Assembly: GCF_032362555.1 (NCBI RefSeq)
Contig: NC_083509.1
Location: 6,285,001-6,349,000, forward strand
Source of the DNA: Amyelois transitella
Lineage: Eukaryota; Arthropoda; Insecta; Lepidoptera; Pyralidae
Length of the DNA: 64,000 nt
Direction of reading: 5' to 3'
Positions 24,501-36,500 of this stretch are shown here, one piece after another. Position 1 is the stretch's first letter, and each line of letters begins with the position of its first letter. The notes below the pieces were generated by a model. It ran no database searches and was not told the origin of the DNA. It saw nothing but the letters and a program-made list of their open reading frames with translations. The translations under genes and the position numbers were made by a program.

Positions 24501-27500
24501 GCAGGAGTGATGTGATTCTCTTGCTCTATATCCATCCCTGGAAAATGAATATTGTTGTCACCTACAGTTATTTACAGTTATTCTGTTAATATTTTGTAGG
24601 AGTATTGGAACAATCAAAAACTAGTTCTGAGTGAAGCTTTACTCAAAGTGACAGCATGGAAGGAATTTGCAGCCCTGTCTGCACGTTTACCTGTCACCAC
24701 AATGTTTGCAAGACCTGCTATAGCATTGTGCAATATGTTGCATGCTCTCATTGAGCCATTATACAGAACGTAAGTGCTAAGTTTCATCATATTACCGAAA
24801 TCAATTTTAGTTTGACAAGGTATTTAAGTAAATTGTGTTCTAACACTAACTATTACCTGTTTACAGACATTGCCGAGTAGCCCCAAAGATAATAGGCAAA
24901 CCAATACCGCCATTGGAGTCTAGTTTAGCCCCACCTGCATGCAAAACCTTTGATGATATGAAAGAGACCGTTATTCCCGCCCTCATTCTGTTAGGTCCAG
25001 CTCTTCATCATGATCCTGTTTTAATGTATAAGGTATGTATTTTGTGATATTACCTATATTACCTAGTTATTTAATGTGAAAAATTTGTTAACTTTTTTTT
25101 CATTTTGTTATAGATTATTCGTATTTTACGAACAGCCCGCTCAAAACCAAATGACCCATTGCATTACGAAGCGCTCACAGTGCTTGATGCTGCCATTTTG
25201 CCATCCCTTACTTTGATGGAAGGTAACTGCTGCATGGCTGAAGAAATTTACACTTTGTTGAAGTTATATCCATATCAGTGTAGGTAAGAAATATATGGTT
25301 TTCCCATTTTTCATAAAGGTAATTGAGTTTATTTCACTTATTTGGAAAAATCATTTGTTGAATAATAAATACGATGTTCTTAGATACTGTTTATATTCCC
25401 GATGGAAGAATGAAGCTGGTGAAAAAATACCCGCATTGATGCGCGTGCGTGGAAATGCTCTACAAAGAATCAAGCACATCATGAAACGTGTTTCCAAAGA
25501 GAATATAAAGCCACAAGGCCGTCTCATCGGCAAACTGTCTCATGCTGCACCAGCCTTCTTATTTGACTATATGCTGCTTCAAGTAAGTGTTATTTAAATT
25601 TAATTTTTAAACCGTCTTGGCAATATGTAGTCTGTTTGTGGCCTCATCTCTAGAGAGGGGCCCAGAATCTGCTTTTACCATAATTTTCACTACGACGTGA
25701 TTTTGACGTTCACAACTTTGCAGATCGTATATTGTTCACGTTTGATGAATAATTTCAGATCCAAACATACGACAACCTGATCGGGCCCGTGGTGGAGTCC
25801 CTGAAGTACCTGACGTCGCTGTCGCTGGACGTGCTGGGCTACTGCCTGGTGGAGGCGCTGCAGCGGCGCGGGCGCTCCGCGGGCGCCGCGCACCCGCCGT
25901 GGCTGCAGGCGCTGGCCGCCTTCGCTGGAGCCGCTTTCAAGAAGCACAACATTGAACTCACTGCGCTATTGCAGTTCGTAGCGAACAGACTGAAAGCCCA
26001 ACACAGGTAAGCACTGTCAGCAATTTTCAGCTAATAAAGATAATAAAATTGGTATATTTTATGTATGCGTTTTAAAATATAATACATATAAATATGTTTA
26101 CTTTTCAGTCATGACTTACTGATTTTAAAAGAAATTGTCCAAAAAATGGCTGGCATTGAAGCTGCTGAAGAAATGACACCAGAACAATTAGATGCTATGG
26201 CCGGTGGAGAACTATTGAAAGGAGAGGTAACCTTTTTAGTGTCTCTTAATTAACTACTCAAAATATCAATTGTTATCAAAGTTTTAGTCTTTTAAGCCAA
26301 GGGTGTCGGTTACTTACTTAAATTGAATTATTTATCTATTTATGTACACAAAATATACAGAGGAGCATTTAATACAGTAATTCTAGTTCTTATGGCTCAA
26401 ACAAAATAGATCATATGTATTCTTTTTTTATAGGCTGGCTACTTCTCTCAAGTAAGAAATACGAGGAGATCATCAGCCCGATTAAAGGAAGCCATAGTTG
26501 GAAATAATTTGGACATTTCATTGTGTATATTATCTGCACAACAACGTCATTGCTGTGTTTGGAAAGGTAATTATAGAGCCATTCATTTTCAGGTATTAAG
26601 CCTTTCCCGAAATAACTTATAATGGGGTATTTAACTTAAAAGCTCTATCAAAGGTTTTTCTGGCCCATGTTATCCCCGCATAGTTTTTTAATGTCGTTGG
26701 ACCAGCGGGTTAATAGTCTGCCAGTATTCCTCTTTCCAGCTCTTGGTCGCCATTGCAGACGGATTTGCTCCATTGACCGTCTCCACATCTACACAGAGGG
26801 CCGGCCCCCGCCCACTTATGTTTAGCAAAGTGGTGACTACGTCCACTACCTACTCTGGAAGAATGCATTCGTTGTATACCTTCTTTTAAGAGATTGAGGC
26901 AGACTTTCGGATTTAAACACCAGTTGGATTCCACGACTTATTTCTGCCTCCATTGAATTTCTGACCATAATCTACTGCCCTAAGTTAATGTCATCCTCGC
27001 TCATCCACCAAATACAAATTTACATTATGAATTAATAATTTTTAGATGAAGAAGAAGTACCCGTGATTGGCGAACCGCCAGGGTCGCAACTGAAGGTAGT
27101 TGGCAGGCTGGCCGACCAATGCCAGGAGGCGTTAGTCCAACTGGGCACATTCCTGGCGTCCTCTCATGCTCCCGACGAGTATGCCGCTCGATTACCTCCA
27201 TTGCAGGTAATGTGATGTTGTTAAAAGTTTCTTTTGTACAAATTTGGTAGATAGTATTGTTTACCAAACCACATAAAATATCTTTTTTTAAACAAATTAT
27301 ATAGCTAACCAACCAGATATATCGGAATGGAAAAGACAAAATTCAAGTCAGTTCTTGTCTCACCGTAGACCACCTATATGGCGGACTGACATACATACAT
27401 ATAATAACGTCTCATATAATAATATCCCTTGCAGGGTAGACAGAGCCAACAGTCTTGAAAATACTGAAAGGCCATGTTCAGCTGTTTGGCTTATAGATGG

Positions 27501-30500
27501 AATTTAGATTTATATAAAGTGACAGGTTACTAGCCCATCGCTTAAAAAAAGAATCCCAAATTTATAAGCCTATCCCTCAGTCGCCTTTAACGACATCCAG
27601 ATCCAGGAAAGAGATGGAGTGGTCCTATTCTTTTTTCTATTAAGGCAAGGAACCACACGGCGTTTTGACCAATACGCCATGGAGTTCTTACACGAAAAGG
27701 TTTCACCGAGAATTTATTTGGAAATGATATTGTTCAGATATAGATTAAGTAATATCAAGTTACTTCAAAGAGACATGATTAAGGATACTTCGAACATCAT
27801 CAACATTTATAAATAATCATCATTATTTTTTACAGGAACTTCTCCGAGAGTATCACGTGGACGCTGACGTAGCGTTCTTTTTGCACCGACCCGTGTTGGC
27901 TCAAAAAATAGCGGCTCGAGTTGAAGTCTTAAGAAAGAGTTCTGATCCCAAATCGGATTCTTTAGAGAAAAGTATCGAGCGTTACACAACCGCGTCGAAG
28001 GAAACATTGGAGCCGATACTGGTATCTGTCACGCCGATGTTGCCTGCACGAGTTTGGGAGGATATCTCACCGGAATTTTATGTTACATTTTGGTCAGTTA
28101 ATTTCTTAAATGAGGTATTTTTGTATAATAGGACTGTGTTTATATTTGCGAAATACTGCTAAGAAATCTTGCTACTGAGTGACTGAGATAGACATATATG
28201 TAACAGCTCATAGTAAAATTATTAAAAAATAATAAAAACTGTACGGTCTTTTGAAATTTTAGGTCATTATCAATGTACGACCTTCGAGTACCAGTGGAAA
28301 GCTATGAGCGTGAGATCGACCGTTTGAAGATAGCTGCTGCCAACGCCGGGAAAGATATGTCGCAGGGGACAAAAGGGAAGAAAGAACAAGAGAGATTTAA
28401 CACTCTCATTGAAAAGTTACAAGTTAGTAAAATATATTAGCAAATTTTATTAATTTCCTGTGTTAAAAACACATTGGTTTATAATAAGAATGAAAAAATT
28501 AAACTTATGACCAATTCAGATTTATGAAATGCTTTCTTATGGCAAACTCCTTAATTTATGTTCCACCCAGATCAAGGGAAAAGGTGTACCTCACCCCACC
28601 CATTAAGCTAGTGCGATAAATAAAGGTAGGATGATTTTCAAGCATAAGAAAATATTTAAAACGAAATATTTTCTCACATGCCGTGTGGTTTCCGGCCTAA
28701 GAATAGGACCACTAAATCTCATTCCCAAGGATGTCATAAAAGACGACTAAGGGATAGGCTTATGAACTTGGGATTCTTCTTTTAGGCGACGGGCTAGCAA
28801 CCTGTCACTTTATATGGATCTCAATTCTATCAGTAATCTAAAAAGCTGAATGTGGCCTATCAGTATTTTCAAGACTGGTTGGCTCTGTCTACCCAGCACG
28901 GACACATAGACGTGATTATAAGTATATATGTTTTCTCACATAGGAAGAGCGTCGTCGACAAGAAGAGCACGTGGCGCGTGTTTCGGCACGTTTACAGCGC
29001 GAATGTGCCGGCTGGTTTCCGGCGCGTGCCGCTAAGTCTGCCAAGAACGAGACCGTGACCCGCCTCATGCAGCTCTGTTTGTTCCCGCGGTGCGTCTTCA
29101 CGCCTGTCGACGCGCTCTACTGTGCAGAGTTCGTGCACACCGTGCACTCGCTCAAGACGCCTAACTTTTCCACACTCCTGTGTTATGACCGGGTGAGTAG
29201 TCTCCCAATCAATGGATATCCTTTATTTGTAATATCTTTATTGCACAAAAATTAATACAGTTACAAGAAATAGCTCATAGTTGTAAAAGAAATAAATAAC
29301 TTGCAAGGCGGACTTATCCGATGAAGGGATGTCTTCTAGTCAACTGGCATCTCTCTAAGCTGGGTCCAGCTCCAGAGTTAGTATTAGAACTGTGATATAA
29401 CGTGTAGAGGGGCCTCGATTACCATTCATTTCATAGTTCCTCCATGGAATTTGCACTCGCATCTTTTTGTCATAATCGGGCTCCAGTTTTCTTGTGAATG
29501 TAGTCACACCGAAATTGGAGGAGGGACGCACATCAGAAGGAAGTTGTTGAAAGAGTGAACTAAGTTGCGCTACATATTTGTGTTACCGGCAGCTGTTCTG
29601 CGACATCACGTACTCGGTGATGTCGTGCACGGAGGGCGAGGCGGCGCGCTACGGCACGTTCCTGCGCCGCGTGCTGCGCACCGCCATGCGCTGGCACGCC
29701 GACCGCGCCGCCTTCCAGCGCGAGTGCGCGCACTACCCCGGCTTCGTCACCAAGTACCGCGTCTCCAACCAGTTCACCGAGGCCAACGACCACGTCGGCT
29801 ACGAGAACTACAGGTACCTACTGATATTACTCATCCGCTTAGTTCCTGCTGTCATCACGAGATAGCACTCGTAACAGATGTCAGATGCCACTGAGTGGTC
29901 TGAACAGTGTTGGCCACATACATAAATCAGAAAAATAAAAAAACAGATAATCCCAACAATGGATCATTTTCTATAAAGAAATAAAATTTAAATGTGGATG
30001 AAGCAAAGGAAGTATGCAGAGATCGTGGCAAGTGGAAAGAGGTAGTCTCTACCTACCCCTCCGGCAAAGAGGCGTGGTTTTATGTATGTATGTATGTAAA
30101 TAAGATTTTCTAAAGAGAATCATAATTTTTAAATCTTTTCAGACATGTTTGCCATAAGTGGCACTACAAGATCACCAAAGCGATGGTGGTGTGCCTGGAC
30201 TCGCGGGACTACGTTCAGATCCGCAACGCTTTGATTGTACTCATACGTGTGCTCCCACACTTCCCGGTGCTCGAGAAACTGGGGCAAATCATTGAAAGGA
30301 AAGTTGATAAGGTAACGAGATCTTAGTCTTATTTTAAAAGTTAATTTTAAATGTACTTTTCACGTAACCGGTGACATATATTATGAAGTCATTATTATAA
30401 GCTGTTCTTATTTGAGAACATTTTGTTTTTACTATTTCAAATCATACGATAAAAAATTGTAGAATATAGTCTTTGGTTGTTTTCGAAATATACTTACGAT

Positions 30501-33500
30501 ACTACTTCTTTCGTTTATGCCATCTAAAGTAGATTTTAATATTTTTTCTTAGGTAAAAGAAGAAGAGAAGACACAGCGTCAGGATTTGTACGTCCTAGCG
30601 ACTGGCTACAGCGGTCAGCTGCGCAACAAGGTTCCTAACATGATGAGGGAGAGTGACTTCCATCAGGTAAATATATAGCTTTTTTATTTTTGTTTTACAA
30701 TGTGTTACATTTTTAAAGTAGTTGCCTTTATTTTTTTTCTGATTGGCCTGGGTCTTGGATGTTTGTCAACGAGATAAGTATTTATTATAAAATATAGTAT
30801 CGTTGAGTTAGTATCTCGTAACACAAGTCCCGAACACACTTTGAGCCTAACTCAATCTGTGTAATTTGTCATTTATTGTTTAGATGTACAAAACTGAAAT
30901 GCATATTTGAAAAGTATTTGTAAGGCTGGACTGAGGGACAGACATGAATGACAGCAGTATGAGAATTAAGAAAGAATAAAGATGTAATTACAATAACATT
31001 TGTTTTCTGTTTAAAATAGGGCAACTCAATTTTTCTTCTGTGGATGTGTCATATGCAACTATAGTTAACGGAGCCCTTCTATTGATTTTTATTTTTATAA
31101 AAAAGCTTTTCATTTTAATGGTCTTGATTAAGATAGTGACAGGTTACCGGCACATGGCCTAAAAGTAATCGCAAGTTTAAAAGCCTTCTCCTTGTAAAAT
31201 AAAATGTCACCTCTTTGCCGGAGCAGAAACTATTCGTTTCCACTCGCGGTGCCTGCATACTTTCGTTTCATTTGCATTTACACGTGTATTGATATCGGTA
31301 GTTCGAGGGGACACTGACGTGTGAGTGGTTACAGGTGGGCGACAAGCACAAGGCGGCGGGCGCGGCGCGCGAGGAGCCCGCCAAGCGCGAGGACGCGGCG
31401 CGCAGCCCGCCCACGCCGCCCGGTCAGTCGCATGCACTAGTTTAATCAATACCATATCGACTTACTCCAATTCACCTCTATTACCACGTCAGAGTTTTAG
31501 TACATTACTTTAAATACTCTTATTATTGGTGCTCTTAGAGGGAAGAAAAACATCGTGAAAATACCTGCACATTCAGGCAACGAAGTAGCTATTAGTTGCT
31601 GGTACAAATCTCTGCCGAGACAGGTTTATTTGATAAAATTCAGCCACTCGTTTTCTTTTAATCAAATTTTATCGTGAATATTAAAACAGTAAATGTTTAT
31701 TTAGATAACGACAAACGAGACTCACGGAACAGCGACAGACGTCGTGATGAGTCGGATCGAGAAAAAGAGTCCAAAAGAGATTCGAAAACGTAAGTTATTT
31801 TACTTATATTTGTGTAAGTTAGTACTTATATTTGAGAAAGACCTACTGAGTGAAGCTCCTGATAAGCTACATCGATTTATGTTTACTAAACCCACATTTC
31901 GTTTACAGATCGCTCAAAGAAAGAGCAAAGGAGGAAATCAGGAACAAAGAGAAATCTCCAAGAGAACGATCGCACAGGGTTAGTTTATAAATGTTCCGTT
32001 GAATATTCATATTTACTCTAGCTATGTACCTACATACTCTGTACAAACACTTGAAATATGTACCTTTTCATTACCACATATTATAAAGTCCCCCTAGTTT
32101 CTCGTCTGTATGTATGCTTATCTGAGAAAGTTAAGGACGAATTTTGTTTCTGTTAGAAATTTTGGAAAGACGATTTACTGAGAAAGGTAAACATTAAATT
32201 CTACCTGTGTTGAATATTTTATTAATTTATAGGAGGAGCGTTATTTGGAAGCGGTATCCCCACCACATGACCATCGTCATCCCCCCGATGACATTGAACG
32301 AGGTAATTGTTTGAATATTTTTTAACTATATAAAGCAGCAGTAAACATTGTTTATTCTTCAGACCTCTATTATGTTCTCTGGACTTCTCAGTGGCGATGT
32401 AAAAAATGTCTCTTAATTTTTTGTCTTGTGGCGTTGACTGCGTTGTTATTGGCGTGAGGGACCATGGAATTACCCGTGGAAAGTTATTCCGCTTCCGCTT
32501 TGGAATTTTTCATGTTTATGTAATAACATAAATAGGCAATTTATGTAATAGATAATCGTAAACTCCAATCCTTATATTTAAAAATATTTTTGCGTTGAAT
32601 AGACCATTTATCGAGGAAGGTTTTAGGTTATATAACATCACGCTGCAAATATAAGGAGCAAAGAAATAACAAAAAAACGGAAAATTATTCATCCTTGAGG
32701 GCTTCAATGATGCCCAAAATAAATATTACACGCGGACGAAGTTGCGGGCACAGCTATTTATTTATAACAACAAAGTGTGATGTGATTCACACTAAATTTG
32801 ACAACATAACACTTTGGTCATTTATAACGCGATATTTATATTTTTACAGACGTGAAGCGGCGTAAAGTAGAAGCCGCCGGCAATGGCAAGGTGAGTATCG
32901 TTGTGATAAACCGACCTTGCATCGCGCTAGCGCCGGACTGAGGATTGGGCTGGACGCGACACCGCGCCCAGCGGACACCACCGCCGACATGTGAACATGG
33001 ACTATGAACTGTTAACAGTGCTAATATAAATAATTAAATCAAGAAAAAGTGTACATAAACCCAAACTACTGTCAAGCCTTCAAATAAGACTTAATCTTCA
33101 CCACTGGTAAAATGAAATATATTTAATTCAAGAAGCAATGAAGATAACTGCGGAGTATGAAGCATAAGATATAAAGATAAATTAACAATCGCAAAATCAA
33201 CACCAAATAGAGACCCTTTTTTAAATGGATTATTACCTACATCTGGAATCATGAATAAAAACCAGAAGGACAATAGCAAAGCGAATGAACCTAACATAAA
33301 ATAAAGATCAGTGTAATTTTATATATTAAAACAAATAAATCTTCCTTATAATCAACATAATGTTTATAACAAAAATATTAAAATTGTTAATGTCCAGAAA
33401 CTTGAAAGATGACAATAAGATGTAAGAAAATCGAAATGAAGGTGTCTACTGCTAAAGGATCTAAGATTGAAAAATTAACAAATTGAAGATTAATTATAAA

Positions 33501-36500
33501 TAAAAATGAAGAATAAAGCAACTGTAAAAATTTTCATCATCTAATATCTACCACCACATCGAGATAGAAAATTTTGGAGAAATCATCATGCAAGAACTTG
33601 AAGACTGAAAATTTACTAATTAACAAAATTTTATACAATTATCAAATGAAGCGTGTCGTGTGTCGTAAGTCCATTCAGCCCAGTCCAATAGCAAACTGGT
33701 AAGGTTTACTTTTTATATGAAAATATAACAAAATGAGCCAAAAGGACCAAGGGATTAATTCCGTGCCCCGCGGGAAGAATTTGACATGTTGAAAAAAGCA
33801 ATTTTACAGGGCGGCCATTTTAAACTTTGGCTTCCTCTGGAAAATGCATTTGTTTGTTACATTTATAACTTATACTTTATCTAAGGTAAACTTTTTACGA
33901 TGATTCGAATAACGTACAGTAATTTGCATAATTTTTCTTAGTTTTTGAAATAATCGACATGTCAATATGCGTACCGACGACTTATCAAGTGACTAATCCA
34001 TTTATCAATATATTTTCCAGAATGTAAAGATGAGTTATCAAGTTTTTCACCTATTATATTTCGTCTTTTTGTAGTAAACAACAATTTTAAACCAAAACTG
34101 TTATTAAAATCCTTGGTGGATGGGCAGCAACTTCATCTGCATACTTTGCGACCTTGACTTGCTTGCAAAAACTGGGCCGCCATTATTAAAAATGTACCCC
34201 CAGAACATTATTTTCTATTACTATCATCATATTTCTATTACTACATATGTACATACATAAAATCACGCCTCTTTCCCGGAGGGGTAGGCATAGACTACCT
34301 CTTTCCAATTGCCACGATCTCCGCATACTTCCATCGCTTCATCCACATTCATAACTCTCTTCATGCAAGCTCGGCGGTTTTGGATACTTTTGACCTGACC
34401 AGGACGTCCTTAATTTGATCAAGATACGTTCGTCTTCCCACTCCGACCTTTCCCTCCACGCTCTCCTTGTATATCTGCTTAGTCAACCTGCTTTCATTCA
34501 TCCTCTCCACATGACCGAACTACATCTTCTTTCACATCACAACATTCCCTTATCACGCTGTTCCTTATCCGGTCACTCAATTTCACATCCATCATACTCC
34601 TTAACGCTCTCATTTCCACTGCATTTATTCTGCTTTCGTGCTTCTTTTGCCATACCCAACTTTCACTCCCATACATCAATGTCGGGACCAACACGCCATG
34701 CACAGCCAGTCGAGCCTTTTTGGATAGTTTCTGACTGCTCAGAAAGGCATGCAAAGCTCCATTTACCATGTTCCCCGTGTTCACTCTCCTTTCAATATCA
34801 CTATCACACTTGCCATCTGATGTAAACTTTGATCCTAGATATACAAACTCTTTCACTTGCTCAACTTTTTCTCCTCCAATCAAAATATTATATGCTGTCA
34901 TTTCTTTCTCCATTTCAAAAACCAGTGTTTTAGTTTTACGTACGTTCACTTTCATTCCTTTCTCCTTTAAAGCTTCATGCATACAGTGGTGGTAGTTAGA
35001 TGGTAAACCATCTCCACTAACTCTTCTGCTGATGACGCCAGTATTACCTGATCGTCGGCATAGAGCAGACATTTGACGAGTAACTCATTCATCCTTAATC
35101 CACTTTCAGACTCTTTCAAATCTGTCAAACAACTATCCATAAATAGGTGGAACAGCCACGGTGACGCAACACATCCTTGCCTAACGCCTTTCTCAATCTA
35201 AAACCACTCAGTGTGCGTTCCGTTTATCCTAAAACAAGCACTCGAATCCTCATATAAGGATTTCAGTGCTCGTATTGAGAGACTGCTCACCCCATGCATA
35301 GAAAGTGCTGACCACAATTCATTCCTCACAACTCTGTCATAGGCCATTTCCAGATCTACGAATGTGCAATAGACTTTTTGACTCTTGGCCAAAAACTTTT
35401 CGGCTATGCACCGCAAAGAAAAGACCTGATCAGTACATCCCATTCCCGTTCAAAATCCCGCTTGAGCATCCCATATTTTATCATCAGTTTCATTCCTGAC
35501 TCTATTAATCAATACCTTAGCATACAATTTGCCGACGACGCTAAGCAGGCTTACCTATACCACGATAATTTTTGCAGTCCAGTTGTGACCCTTTTCTTTT
35601 GTAAAGTGGTACGATAACAGCCTTACACCAATCTTTTGGTACTCGGCCGCTTCTCCAACACAAATTGAAAAGGCAGTACAACTGACTAGCTACTACGCCT
35701 TTTCCTGCTTTTAGCATCTCGACCGACACTCTATCATACCCAGCAGCCTTACCCGCTTTCATACTCTTAAGTGCTTCCACAATTTCGAAAATTTCAATTT
35801 GGCCTTTCATCTCATTCTCTTTTTCTTCGCTATAGCAGAAATCGTTATTATGTCCTTCCTTTTTTTTTCAAATAAACTTTTAAAATATTCCTTCTATATC
35901 TTTAGCACACATTCTTCTTTCACAACGCTACCATCCTGGCATCGGATCCTAGTCAGCTCTCTGACGGCTGACCTTACGGATTTCCAGAATACTTTCAAAT
36001 TTGACTGAAAGTCTTCTGATAGCCTTTTATCAAATTCCTCTTTATACTCTTCTTTCTTTCTAATCACACCTTTCTTAACCAAATCTTTCCTTTTTTTATA
36101 TTCCTTAAAAATAAAAGCTAGTGACAAAATGCTTACAAATGTAAAAACTTTTTTATTGTATATTGTATTCGATGGAGCCTGATGTGAGTTACTTTTTACG
36201 CAGGCGAAGCTTTGGACAACAGCTAATACGAAAGTCAATATTTATTAAAATATAAAAATATTGTGAGATTGATCAAAGTTATGTACCTACCAAACTAGAA
36301 AACAATTATACTTGCGTAAGATTAACTAATTATCTGAATATATCAATTTACTATGTAAAACAATAAATAAATTTTAAATGTATTAATCAAAATATTAAGT
36401 AACGTACGTATGATATAAATCGAGTATAACCGATTAATTCGTTTTATCACTTTACATCGGGGAAGGAGGTACAATTTCTAAAGGAACAAATTCACATATC

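Noticed and set aside
29560-29894. Overlapping open frames on both strands over THOC2 exon 18
   Set aside because: They are GC-rich shadows of the real frame, which matches THOC2 ([15 protein letters not shown]).
34415-34825. 136-codon plus-strand open frame
   Set aside because: It is the antisense shadow of the LINE reverse transcriptase region on the minus strand.
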